A stretch of DNA of 64,000 nt from Parafannyhessea umbonata (GTDB lineage: Bacteria; Actinomycetota; Coriobacteriia; Coriobacteriales; Atopobiaceae): the NCBI RefSeq assembly GCF_900105025.1, contig NZ_LT629759.1, forward strand, positions 1,674,001 through 1,738,000, in the 5' to 3' direction. Position numbers and translations under genes: made by a program. Shown here piece after piece: positions 42,755-51,496 of this stretch. Each line of letters opens with the position of its first letter. Position 1 is the first letter of the stretch. The notes under the pieces were generated by a model that saw nothing but the letters and a program-made list of their open reading frames with translations, made no database searches and was not told where the DNA came from.

Positions 42755-43486
42755 ATGGACCAGGCACGGGACGACATCTGGGCGATCGAGCACCGCCACT
42801 CCGTCAGGCGCTTCACGGGCGAGGCGGTGCCTGCAGACGTTCGCGCCGAGCTTGAGCGGGCCGTTGCCGCAGCGAATGCCACCTCTGGACTGCACATGCA
42901 GCTGGCCTGGGACGAGCCCGAGGCCTTCAAGACCATGCTCGCCCACTACGGAAAGTTCCAGAACGCTTGCAACTACCTTGCGCTGGTGGGGCCAAAGGGC
43001 CCGGACCTCGACGAGCTGTGCGGCTACTTTGGCGAGAAGATCGTGCTCCTTGCGCAGCGGCTTGGCCTTAACAGCTGCTGGGTGGGCGGCACGTTCAGCC
43101 GCAAGAGGACCCGCTGCAACGTGGGCGCAGGCGAGCGGCTCGTGATGGTGGTCGCGCTGGGCCTTGGCGTGGATGACGGACGTCCGCGCAGGTCGAAGGG
43201 CATAAGCGAGCTCAGCAACACCCACGGGCTCGTGATGCCGGACTGGTTTCAGCACGGCATGCAGGCGGCGGCGCTCGCGCCCACGGCCCTGAACCAGCAG
43301 CACTTCATCTTCACGCTGGACCGCGACCGCACCCGCGTGAGGGCGCAGTCCACGGGCGGCTTCTTCAGCAAGGTCGACCTGGGCATCGCGGAGTGCCACT
43401 TCGAGCTTGCAAGCGGACACGCCGTGGAGGACTCCGCCACAAGCCGGCTCGCAGACTCACGCGCGGGCGAGAAGGGCGGCCGTTAG
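42755..43486 (+). CDS. nitroreductase-family flavoprotein
   Basis: 243 residues with the nitroreductase FMN-binding start IEHRHSVRRFTGEAVP and the C-terminal half AALAPTALNQQHFIF followed by FFSKVDLGIAECHFELA, as in the TM1586-like branch. It probably reduces quinones or nitro compounds with NAD(P)H. The final residues AGEKGGR come from a copy of the dispersed repeat (43465-43477) and extend past the usual end. The stop overlaps the convergent phosphatase gene by four bases. Confidence 0.85.
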   Translation: MDQARDDIWAIEHRHSVRRFTGEAVPADVRAELERAVAAANATSGLHMQLAWDEPEAFKTMLAHYGKFQNACNYLALVGPKGPDLDELCGYFGEKIVLLAQRLGLNSCWVGGTFSRKRTRCNVGAGERLVMVVALGLGVDDGRPRRSKGISELSNTHGLVMPDWFQHGMQAAALAPTALNQQHFIFTLDRDRTRVRAQSTGGFFSKVDLGIAECHFELASGHAVEDSATSRLADSRAGEKGGR

Positions 43487-44280
43487 CGACCGATGAGGCC
43501 CAGCCTCACGCACGCGTTGTAGATGCCGTCGCGGTCCACGTCGTCGGTCACGAAATCCGCCTGCTCCTTCACCTCTGGGTTGCCGTTGCCCATGGCGACG
43601 GAGGTGCCGCACACGCCAAACATACCAAGGTCGTTTCCGCCGTCGCCAAAGGCGATGGCCTCGTCTGGCGTGATGCCGTAGAGGTCGAGCACCTTGCGTA
43701 CGGCGCGGTCCTTTCCACCTCCGCGGGGGAACACGTCCACGAACTCGCGGGTCCACCGGGTCATCTTGATGTGGTTGCACGCCTGCTTCACCACGTCGGT
43801 CTGGCCAGGCTCCAGAAAGACGTTCAGCTGGTAGATGTCCGCGTCAAGCGCAAGGGCGGGGTCGTCCTCCTCGTAGGTGAGGCCCACCCTCGCCTCGATG
43901 CTGCGCACCAGGTCGTCGTGGCCGCTCACGAACATGCGCTCTGCCGTCATGAACAGGCACTGGTACATACCGGCCTGCACCTGCCCCACGATCGTGGCGA
44001 TGTCCGCCTTGTCCATCGTCTCCTGGTACAGAATGCCATCGCGGTTGAGGATGAACTGACCGTTGAACAGGATGAACGCCTCGAGGCTGTCCAGGGGCAC
44101 CTCCTCTACGGTATACGGGGCGCGCCCGGTGCACAGGAAGCACTTCACGCCGTTCTGACGCAGCTCCCGCAGCGCCACGAGGGTGGACTCCGGCACGCGG
44201 TGCGTCGCGAAAGAGATCATGGTTCCGTCCGCGTCGAAGAACGCAGCCTTGATGTTCTGGTCGATCTTCCACTCTGACAT
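43483..44280 (-). CDS. Cof-type HAD phosphatase
   Basis: 265 residues. Motif I is FFDADGTMIS near residue 16, motif II the Thr of CTGRAPYTVEE, motif III the Lys of GGGKDRAV, and motif IV FGDGGNDLGMF. The type-IIB cap lies between. Acts on phosphorylated sugars or cofactors; substrate not assignable. 14 bases separate it from coaX upstream, so they are probably cotranscribed. Confidence 0.9.
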   Translation of the reverse strand: MSEWKIDQNIKAAFFDADGTMISFATHRVPESTLVALRELRQNGVKCFLCTGRAPYTVEEVPLDSLEAFILFNGQFILNRDGILYQETMDKADIATIVGQVQAGMYQCLFMTAERMFVSGHDDLVRSIEARVGLTYEEDDPALALDADIYQLNVFLEPGQTDVVKQACNHIKMTRWTREFVDVFPRGGGKDRAVRKVLDLYGITPDEAIAFGDGGNDLGMFGVCGTSVAMGNGNPEVKEQADFVTDDVDRDGIYNACVRLGLIGR

Positions 44281-44294
44281 GTGGCTCTTCTCCC

Positions 44295-45164
44295 CTAGCG
44301 TCGTGTCTTGGTGGCCCTAGGGCCCGTCTTCTGCTGGCGCGCGTTCATAAGGTAGAGCAGGTGCAGGCCGCGCAGCGTGAGCGTGGGGTCCACGGTCGCG
44401 GGATGCCGCAGCAGCCCCGCGATCACCTGCGCGCCGTCGCCGCACATCACGACGGGCGCCTCGCAGCCAAGCTCGCGCTCGATGCCGCGGACGAGCCCGT
44501 CTATGCGGATGGCCTCGCCCAGCACCACGCCGGACAGCATGGCCTCGCGCGTGGACTTGCCTATCACGCGGTCGGGGACCTTCAGCTCTATCTGGGGCAG
44601 CCGCGCCGCCGCGCCCGCGAGCGCACGCACGCCCAGAGCGAGGCCCGGCGCGATGACGCCACCGGCGAACGCGCCGCGGGCGTCCACCACCTCCATGTTC
44701 ACGGTAGTCCCAAGGTCGACCGCAATAGCCGGGCACCCCAGGGTCTCGCGCGCGGAGACAGCGTCCGCTATGCGGTCCGGCCCCACCTCGGACGGGTCGT
44801 GGTAGTCCATGCGGATGCCCGTCTTCAGGCCCGGCCCCACCACAAGCGGCCGTGCGCCGCACGCGGCGGCAAGGCCTCGCGTCCACGGCTCCGTGAGCGA
44901 GGGCACCACGCACGAGAGTATGGCACCCACATGCCCCGTGGCCGCGGCTGGCGCGTTGGCGTCGCGCCCCAGCACCTCGAGTGCGCGCTCCACCAGCAGA
45001 CGCGCCTCGTCCGCGGTCAGGCGCTCCGGGGTCGTTACCTCGAACGTGCCCACGGGCTCCGCGTCACGGGCGGCGTCAGGCGCAAACAGCCCCAGACTCG
45101 TGGTGGTGTTGCCCACGTCCACCGCAAGCGACCCGCATGGCCCGTCCTTCTCGCCCACCTGCAT
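44295..45164 (-). CDS. coaX: type III pantothenate kinase
   Basis: Phosphorylates pantothenate, the first step of coenzyme A synthesis. 289 residues in the acetate-kinase/hsp70 fold: LAVDVGNTTTSLGLF (phosphate 1), IAVDLGTTVNMEVVD (phosphate 2), GGVIAPGLALGVRAL and VMCGDGAQVIAGLL. Typical CoaX starts at the first of these motifs; here about 11 extra residues, MQVGEKDGPCG, come from a copy of the dispersed repeat (45144-45156). ATG 45164 with AAGGACGG seems to be the start, as no good internal one exists. Confidence 0.92.
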   Translation of the reverse strand: MQVGEKDGPCGSLAVDVGNTTTSLGLFAPDAARDAEPVGTFEVTTPERLTADEARLLVERALEVLGRDANAPAAATGHVGAILSCVVPSLTEPWTRGLAAACGARPLVVGPGLKTGIRMDYHDPSEVGPDRIADAVSARETLGCPAIAVDLGTTVNMEVVDARGAFAGGVIAPGLALGVRALAGAAARLPQIELKVPDRVIGKSTREAMLSGVVLGEAIRIDGLVRGIERELGCEAPVVMCGDGAQVIAGLLRHPATVDPTLTLRGLHLLYLMNARQQKTGPRATKTRR

Positions 45165-45381
45165 GGCTCCGTCCTTCGCATACTCGCGCCTGCCTTGCGC
45201 GGACGCATGGCGCAGGCCGCGCGCGGGGGCAGCATGCGTCCCCATGGGTTTCGCACCACGCCCGCCACCTGTATACTCTAACCGTTTGCCCTGCATGTCC
45301 GGCACGGCAGACGGTCCGGTAACCCGACTTCCCGACGCAATCCACGTCAAGGGGAAGCGGATATACGCAAAGGAGCACAAT

Positions 45382-47094
45382 ATGGACAACGGCAACAACC
45401 GCGCCCCGTGGCGCGGGCAGCTCACGCTGCGTGGAGCGATCATCGGCACTATAGGCTGCGTCATCATCACGGCGTCGTCCGCCTACACGGCGCTCAGGCT
45501 GGGGGCGCTGCCCTGGCCCATCGTGTTCGCGGCGGTCATCTCGCTCTTCTTCCTCAGGCTTCTGGGCAACGCCAGCCTGAACGAGGCCAACGTAACCCAC
45601 ACCATCATGTCCGCCGGCGCCATGGTCGCGGGTGGCCTTGCGTTTACGCTGCCCGGCGCGTGGATGCTGGGACTTGCCAACCAGATGGGCTGGGTGCAGA
45701 TGTTTTTGGTGGCGCTGTGCGGCACCGTGCTGGGCCTGGTGTGCACCGCGCTCATACACCGTCACTTCATCGTGGAGGACGAGCTCGAGTTCCCCACCGG
45801 CACCGCCGCGGCCGAGACGCTGCGCGCCACCGAGGCGGGCGGCAGCACCGGCGCCAGGCTGTTCTGGTCCATGGGACTTGCCGGCGCGTACGGCGTGCTG
45901 CGCGACGCCCTGGGCGTGGTCCCCACCATGCTGGCCCAGCTGCCCATCCCCGGCGTCAGCTTCGGCATCTACAACTCGCCCATGATGCTCTCCGTGGGCT
46001 TTCTCGTGGGCTTCGTGCCGCTGGCGTTCTGGTTCGGCGGCGCCGCGTTCGCAAACTTCGGCCTGATAGGCGCAGGCAGCGCCCTTGGCCTGTGGAGCGT
46101 CACAAGCGCCCAGGGCATCGTGAGCAGCCTCGGCATGGGGCTCATGATGGGCTCGGGCATCGCCACCGTCGTCAAGGACATCCTGCCACAGGTGGGCACG
46201 TTCGTGCGTCAGGCCCGCCAGGACGCGCCGGGCGAGAAGGACGACCCCCAGTCGCTGGTATCGGGCAGTCTCCGCACGGACGCCGGGATCTTCGGCGTCG
46301 CCACCGCTGCCGTGGCCGTCCTCGCGTGCCTGGGGCTTGGCCTTTCTCCCGTGGCCTCCGTCGTCGTGGTTGCGCTCACCTTCGTCACCACCATCATGAG
46401 CGCGCAGTCATGCGGCCAGACCGGCATCGACCCCATGGAGATCTTCGGCCTCATCGTGCTTCTGGCCGTAGCGGCGCTCGGCGAGCACAGCCAGGTCAGG
46501 CTGTTTTTCGTCGCGGGCATGGTCGCCGTGGCATGCGGACTCGCCGGCGACGTGATGAACGACTTCCGCGCAGGCCACCTGCTGGGAACGGACCCGCGCG
46601 CGCAGTGGCTTGGCCAGGCCTTGGGCGGCATCGTGGGCGCCGTCGTCGCGGCAGCCGTCATGTGCGCGCTCGTGGCGGCATATGGTCCGGGCGCGTTCGG
46701 CCCGGGCAAGGCGTTCGTCGCGGCACAGGCGTCCGTCGTCGCAACCATGATTTCTGGCATCCCCAGCGTGCCCGCCTTCGCGATCGGCCTTGCCGCCGGC
46801 ATCGCGCTCTACTGGGCAAAGCTCCCCGCCATGATGGTGGGCCTTGGCGTCTACCTGCCGTTCTACATGTCGCTCACCGCGTTTCTGGGCGCGCTCGCGA
46901 AGCTCGCCTACGATGCCGCCTGGCGCCGCCGGAACGCCGCGGCCACCTCGGGAACCGACGATGCGGAGCGCGAGCGCCTCTTTGCGGAGCATGAGCAGAA
47001 CGGCCTCGTCGTCGCATCCGGCGTGCTTGGCGGCGAGTCCATCGTGGGCGTGATCATCGCGTTCGCGTCCGTCATCATGGGACTCGCGGCCTAG
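45382..47094 (+). CDS. OPT-family oligopeptide transporter
   Basis: A 570-residue membrane protein with about 14 helices. The OPT pattern is visible: RGAIIGTIGCVIITASSAYTALRLGALPWPIVF, NASLNEANVTHTIMSAGAMVAGGLAFTLPG, EFPTGTAAAETLRATE and MSAQSCGQTGIDPMEIFG. It probably imports peptides or metal-chelate peptides. AAAGGAG precedes ATG 45382. A cytosolic loop at about residue 284 contains APGEKDDP from the dispersed repeat (46230-46242), 25 bases of which are identical to the linker of ABC half-exporter B. Confidence 0.92.
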   Translation: MDNGNNRAPWRGQLTLRGAIIGTIGCVIITASSAYTALRLGALPWPIVFAAVISLFFLRLLGNASLNEANVTHTIMSAGAMVAGGLAFTLPGAWMLGLANQMGWVQMFLVALCGTVLGLVCTALIHRHFIVEDELEFPTGTAAAETLRATEAGGSTGARLFWSMGLAGAYGVLRDALGVVPTMLAQLPIPGVSFGIYNSPMMLSVGFLVGFVPLAFWFGGAAFANFGLIGAGSALGLWSVTSAQGIVSSLGMGLMMGSGIATVVKDILPQVGTFVRQARQDAPGEKDDPQSLVSGSLRTDAGIFGVATAAVAVLACLGLGLSPVASVVVVALTFVTTIMSAQSCGQTGIDPMEIFGLIVLLAVAALGEHSQVRLFFVAGMVAVACGLAGDVMNDFRAGHLLGTDPRAQWLGQALGGIVGAVVAAAVMCALVAAYGPGAFGPGKAFVAAQASVVATMISGIPSVPAFAIGLAAGIALYWAKLPAMMVGLGVYLPFYMSLTAFLGALAKLAYDAAWRRRNAAATSGTDDAERERLFAEHEQNGLVVASGVLGGESIVGVIIAFASVIMGLAA

Positions 47095-47145
47095 GCTCCC
47101 CACCAGGTACGGCACCGCACCTCGTCAAGTCGACGCGTTACGCAA

Positions 47146-47194
47146 GCCCGCCCGCACCCCGCCGATTGGCGTGGATGCGGGCGGGTCCTTTTGC
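47146..47194. terminator. terminator between OPT gene and leuB
   Basis: GCCCGCCCGCA pairs with TGCGGGCGGG around an imperfect inner stem, followed by TCCTTTTG in the plus direction. It lies between convergent genes and should end both transcripts. Confidence 0.8.
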
Positions 47195-47217
47195 GAGCGA
47201 CCGATCGCTATGCCTTG

Positions 47218-48369
47218 CTACGCCCTGGCCTGGGCTCGTGCCTGGAATGCCGCGATGATCTTGTCACCCATCTGCGAGGTGCTCAGGCGCTTGTCCTCCG
47301 GGGTGTCGTCGTCCGCAAGGTCGGCCGTGCGCCAACCCGCGTTCAGCACGTCCTCCACCGCGCCAGCGACGTCGTCCGCCGCGTCGTCCATCTGGAAGCT
47401 GTAGCGAAGCATGAGCTCGACGGAGAGGATCTGCGCAATGGGGTTCGCTATGCCCTTGCCTGCGATGTCGGGCGCGGAGCCGTGGCTCGGCTCGTACAGG
47501 GCGGTGCCCGTGCCGAGCGATGCGGACGCGAGCATGCCGAGCGAGCCCGTCAGCATGGACGCCTCGTCCGAGAGGATGTCGCCAAACGTGTTCTCCGTCA
47601 CAAGGACGTCAAACTGGGACGGGTTCGCGACCAGCTGCATGGCACAGTTATCCACGAGCATGTCCTCACCCTCGACGTCCGGATACTCCTCGTTCAGACG
47701 GTGGTTCACCTCGCGCCACAGCCTGGAGGTCTCGAGCACGTTTGCCTTGTCCACGGAGGTAACGATGCCGTCGCGGCGAGCTGCCGCCTCGTACGCCCAG
47801 CGGATGACGCGCTCGATCTCGTACTCCGAGTACTCCATGGTGTCGAACGCCTTGTCGCCGGCCGCACCGGCAACGCCTGCCCCCTCGACGCCGTGCTCGC
47901 GACGGTGCTCGCCAAAGTACAGGCCACCCGTGAGCTCGCGCACGATGAGCAAATCTACGCCATCAAGCCTGTCCTCGCGCAGCGGAGATGCATCGCGAAG
48001 CGCCTCGTACACGCGAACGGGACGCAGGTTGAGGTACAGGCCCAGGTTCTTGCGGATGGCAAGCAGGCCCTGCTCCGGACGCACGGCGCCGGGGCGGGTG
48101 TCGTTCCACTTCGGGCCGCCGACGGCCGCAAGCAGCACCGCGTCCGCCGCCTCCGCCGCGGCGAGCGTCGCAGGGGGAAGCGCGCTCACGTCCTCGCCGG
48201 CCTCGCGGGTCGCGTCGATCGCGGCGCCGCCTATGAGCTGGTCCTCGCACGCAAACTCCACGTCGCACGCAGTGCCGACCGCCTCGAGCAGCCGTTTCGC
48301 CTCCGCGATGATCTCCGGGCCGATCCCGTCGCCCGGGAGCGTGCATATCCTGTACGTCTTCGACGCCAT
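47218..48369 (-). CDS. leuB: 3-isopropylmalate dehydrogenase
   Basis: Third enzyme of leucine synthesis: oxidises and decarboxylates 3-isopropylmalate to 2-ketoisocaproate with NAD+. 383 residues with LPGDGIGPEI, LLAAVGGPKWN, LLIVRELTGGLYFGEHR (substrate Arg/Tyr), DKANVLETSRLWR (catalytic Lys/Asp), TENTFGDILSDEASM and HGSAPDIAGKGIANPIA. A clear GAAGGAGG precedes ATG 48369. It is the last gene of the ilvB2-ilvA-ilvD-DUF815-leuCDB transcript, 68 bases after leuD. Confidence 0.97.
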   Translation of the reverse strand: MASKTYRICTLPGDGIGPEIIAEAKRLLEAVGTACDVEFACEDQLIGGAAIDATREAGEDVSALPPATLAAAEAADAVLLAAVGGPKWNDTRPGAVRPEQGLLAIRKNLGLYLNLRPVRVYEALRDASPLREDRLDGVDLLIVRELTGGLYFGEHRREHGVEGAGVAGAAGDKAFDTMEYSEYEIERVIRWAYEAAARRDGIVTSVDKANVLETSRLWREVNHRLNEEYPDVEGEDMLVDNCAMQLVANPSQFDVLVTENTFGDILSDEASMLTGSLGMLASASLGTGTALYEPSHGSAPDIAGKGIANPIAQILSVELMLRYSFQMDDAADDVAGAVEDVLNAGWRTADLADDDTPEDKRLSTSQMGDKIIAAFQARAQARA

Positions 48370-48437
48370 GACAACCTCCTTCGGCGCACCCGTGCGGCGC
48401 GCCGTCGACAAACTTCCCGAGGGGCCATCCGCCCCGG

Positions 48438-48941
48438 CTACGCGTTCTTCTCGGCCATCTGACGCTTCGTGCGCGCCACCAGGCCACCCTCGTTGATGAT
48501 TTCCTGGATGAACGGCGGGAACGGCTGCGCCTGGAACGTGGCACCCGTGGTCTCGTCCCTCACGACGCCGGTGTCCGCGTCCACGTACACCACGTCGCCG
48601 TCAGAAATCGCGTCCGCCGCCTCCGGGCACTCCATGATGGGCAGTCCGATGTTGATGGCGTTGCGATAGAAGATGCGCGCAAAGCTCTTCGCGATGACCA
48701 CGCTCACGCCGGCCGCCTTGATGGCCACGGGCGCATGCTCGCGAGAAGAGCCACAGCCAAAGTTCTCGTCCGCGACTATGATGTCGCCCCTCTTGACTCT
48801 GCCCACGAACGTGGGGTCGAGGTCCTCCAGGCAGTGCTTCGCGAGCTCTGCCGGATCCGAGGTGTTGAGGTAGCGGGCGGGGATGATCACGTCCGTGTCG
48901 ACGTCGCGCCCGTAGCGAAATGCGGTTCCCTTGAACTTCAT
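48438..48941 (-). CDS. leuD: 3-isopropylmalate dehydratase small subunit (type 2)
   Basis: 167 residues, the short LeuD form that pairs with type-2 Leu[19 protein letters not shown] is the conserved start, and [19 protein letters not shown] with [15 protein letters not shown] is the swivelling-domain active region. Works with LeuC to isomerise 2-isopropylmalate to 3-isopropylmalate. 13 bases after leuC. Confidence 0.96.
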   Translation of the reverse strand: MKFKGTAFRYGRDVDTDVIIPARYLNTSDPAELAKHCLEDLDPTFVGRVKRGDIIVADENFGCGSSREHAPVAIKAAGVSVVIAKSFARIFYRNAINIGLPIMECPEAADAISDGDVVYVDADTGVVRDETTGATFQAQPFPPFIQEIINEGGLVARTKRQMAEKNA

Positions 48942-48954
48942 GATGCTATCTCCC

Positions 48955-50226
48955 TTAGGCTTGGTCGAGGTCGGACGGCAGCGCGATGTGACCGGCGACG
49001 GCAGACGCCGCGCACACGGCGGGGCTAGCCAGGTACACTTCGGACGTGGGGTCTCCCATGCGACCCACGAAGTTGCGGTTCGTCGAGCTCACGCACCGCT
49101 CGCCTGCGGCAAGGATGCCCATGTAGCCGCCGAGGCACGGACCGCACGTGGGGGTGGACACCACGCAGTGCGCATCGATGAACACGTCCATGAGACCCTC
49201 GTGCACGCACTGCAGCCAGACGCCCTGCGTCGCGGGAATCACGATGCAGCGTACGTTCGGGTCAACGGTGCGCCCGCGCAGGACGTCCGCGGCAGCGCGC
49301 ATGTCTTCGATGCGGCCGTTGGTACAGCTGCCGATGACGGCCTGGTCGATGGCAATGTCGCGACTCTCGGCGACCGGATGCGTGTTGCTTGGCAGGTGCG
49401 GCCAGGAGACCTGCGGCACGACGTCTGCCGCATCGATTCTCACCACCTGCTTGTACGTGCAGTCGGGATCCGCGTGATACTCCTTGTACGGGCGCTCGCA
49501 GCGGCCGTCCAGCCAGGCGCGCGCAACGTCGTCCACCTCGAAGAGCCCCGCCTTGCCGCCTGCCTCGATCGCCATGTTCGCGATGGTGAGACGACCCTCC
49601 ACGGAGAGGTTCCGGATGGTGGAGCCGGCAAACTCCATGGCGCAGTACAGCGCGCCGTCCACGCCGATCTTGCCGATCACGTACAGGATGATGTCCTTCG
49701 CGGAGGCGCCAGCCGGCAGCTCCCCGTCCACCTGGATGCGAATGGTCTCGGGCACCTTGAACCATGCGCGTCCGGTCGCCATGCCGACGCCGGCGTCCGT
49801 GGAGCCAACGCCCGTGCTGAACGCGCCGATGCCGCCGTACGTGCAGGTGTGGGAGTCCGCGCCTATGATGAGGTCGCCGGGGCCGACGATGCCCTTCTCG
49901 GGGAGAAGAGCGTGCTCGATGCCCATGCACCCCTGCTCGAAGTAGTGGGTGATGCCCATCTCGTGGGCAAAGTCGCGCGTGACCTTCGTCTGCTCCGCGC
50001 TCTTGATGTCCTTGTTCGGGCTGTAGTGGTCCGGAACGAGGAAGATCTTCGTCGGGTCGAAGACGCCTGCTCCAATCTCGCGCACCGTCTTGATGGCGAT
50101 TGGTGCCGTAATGTCGTTGGCGAGCACGCCGTCGAGGTCGCACTCGATAAGCTGGCCGGGGACGACCTCGTCGAGGCCTGCATGGTCGGCGAGGATCTTC
50201 TCTGCCATCGTCATGGGACGTGCCAT
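48955..50226 (-). CDS. leuC: 3-isopropylmalate dehydratase large subunit (type 2)
   Basis: A 423-residue aconitase-family subunit binding a 4Fe-4S cluster through the Cys of GSCTNGR and the pair in CGPCLGG. Other landmarks: [36 protein letters not shown] and [12 protein letters not shown]. The length and DHYSPN motif place it in the LeuC2 subfamily. Second step of leucine synthesis with LeuD. GGAGCAAC lies upstream of ATG 50226, 12 bases after the DUF815 gene. Confidence 0.96.
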   Translation of the reverse strand: MARPMTMAEKILADHAGLDEVVPGQLIECDLDGVLANDITAPIAIKTVREIGAGVFDPTKIFLVPDHYSPNKDIKSAEQTKVTRDFAHEMGITHYFEQGCMGIEHALLPEKGIVGPGDLIIGADSHTCTYGGIGAFSTGVGSTDAGVGMATGRAWFKVPETIRIQVDGELPAGASAKDIILYVIGKIGVDGALYCAMEFAGSTIRNLSVEGRLTIANMAIEAGGKAGLFEVDDVARAWLDGRCERPYKEYHADPDCTYKQVVRIDAADVVPQVSWPHLPSNTHPVAESRDIAIDQAVIGSCTNGRIEDMRAAADVLRGRTVDPNVRCIVIPATQGVWLQCVHEGLMDVFIDAHCVVSTPTCGPCLGGYMGILAAGERCVSSTNRNFVGRMGDPTSEVYLASPAVCAASAVAGHIALPSDLDQA

Positions 50227-50238
50227 GGTTGCTCCTTC

Positions 50239-51495
50239 CTAGTTGAGCGTGTCGGGCGTCGCCAGAAGCGAGTCCACAAACTGTCGCGCCCCGCGGGCGG
50301 AACGGCCGCCGCGCCTGGTTGCGAAGCGCTCGGCGGCAAGGTCAAGCTGGCCCTCGTCCATAGAGATGCCCCTGTCCGCGGCAAGCTTGTGGACAATGTC
50401 AAGGTAGACGCCCTTGTCGGGCTTGTAGAACGTAAGGTGGATGCCAAAGCGGTCGGAAAGCGAGACGATCTCCTGAATCGTGTCGCGCTGGTGCACGTCG
50501 TCGCCGTCGCGGTCGCTGAAACGCTCGCGCACCAGATGGCGGCGGTTGCTCGTCGCATAGATCACGACGTTGTCGGACTTCGCGGACACGGAGCCCTCCA
50601 GAATGGCCTTCAGCGCCGCGAAGTTGTCGTCGTCCGCCGAGAACGACAGGTCGTCGATGAAGATGACGAACTTCAGCGGGTTCTGCGTGAGCTGGTCCAG
50701 GATCGCCGGGATGGCGCGCAGCTGCTCCTTGCGGACCTCCAGGATGCGCAGCCCCTCCGGCGCAAGCGCGTTTGCCACGGCCTTGACCGTGGAGCTCTTG
50801 CCCGTGCCGGCATCCCCCGTGAGCAGGATGTTCGCGGCGGGAAGCCCGCGCAGCAGCGCACGCGTGTTCTCCAGGATGGCGTTGCGCTGGCGCTCGTAGT
50901 CCACGAGGTCCTCCAGTCGCTGCGGGTCAGGGTAGCGCACGGGCACGATCTGTCCTTGGTCCACGCGAAACACGTGGTAGCGGGCATACATGCCCCAGCC
51001 CGTGCGACCGATGCTCGCCGCCCTCTCCGCGTAGGCCGCGGGGAGGTCGATGCTGGAGTTGGCAAAGTGGGGCAACAGCGCGCGAAGGTCCTTCTCGCCC
51101 ACCGGGGCGAGAAGGACTTCCGCCGTGAGGTTCGCCATCATGCCAAGCGTCTCGAGCTCGCTTGACGCGGCATCCTCAAGCTCCTGAGCGACGTGTCCCC
51201 CCGCACCGAGGCGCCTGAGGTATGCGTTCTCATCGTCAAGGACCACGGTGCGCACGTGGGTGGCGAGGTCGGCGTCGCCCGTGGCGAGCAGCGTCGCCAC
51301 CAGCCGCGCATACGCGTCCGCGTACTCGTGCTCCAGACCGGGACGCGCGGGGTCCGCCTCAAGCCGGTTTCCCAGCTCGGCGCAGCGCGCGACCGCGGCG
51401 ATCACGTCGTCTTCGAGCACGCCCCTGAAGACCGCGAGCGAGAGCAGGCCGAGGCGGAGCCTCCTGAACGTCACCCCCGTGTCCCACGCGGCCAT
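50239..51495 (-). CDS. DUF815-family AAA+ ATPase inside the ilv-leu operon
   Basis: 418 residues. Walker A is LLTGDAGTGKSSTVKAV near residue 225, Walker B KFVIFIDDLSFSADDDN, and sensor-1-like YATSNRRHL, all typical of DUF815 (COG2607) ATPases. DUF815 function is not established. The ATG is only one base beyond the ilvD stop, so it is translated with the branched-chain enzymes. Two inverted copies of the dispersed repeat (51088-51100, 51105-51117) form a palindrome inside the gene, encoding LLAPVGEKDL at about residue 135. Confidence 0.88.
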   Translation of the reverse strand: MAAWDTGVTFRRLRLGLLSLAVFRGVLEDDVIAAVARCAELGNRLEADPARPGLEHEYADAYARLVATLLATGDADLATHVRTVVLDDENAYLRRLGAGGHVAQELEDAASSELETLGMMANLTAEVLLAPVGEKDLRALLPHFANSSIDLPAAYAERAASIGRTGWGMYARYHVFRVDQGQIVPVRYPDPQRLEDLVDYERQRNAILENTRALLRGLPAANILLTGDAGTGKSSTVKAVANALAPEGLRILEVRKEQLRAIPAILDQLTQNPLKFVIFIDDLSFSADDDNFAALKAILEGSVSAKSDNVVIYATSNRRHLVRERFSDRDGDDVHQRDTIQEIVSLSDRFGIHLTFYKPDKGVYLDIVHKLAADRGISMDEGQLDLAAERFATRRGGRSARGARQFVDSLLATPDTLN

Positions 51496-51496
51496 G

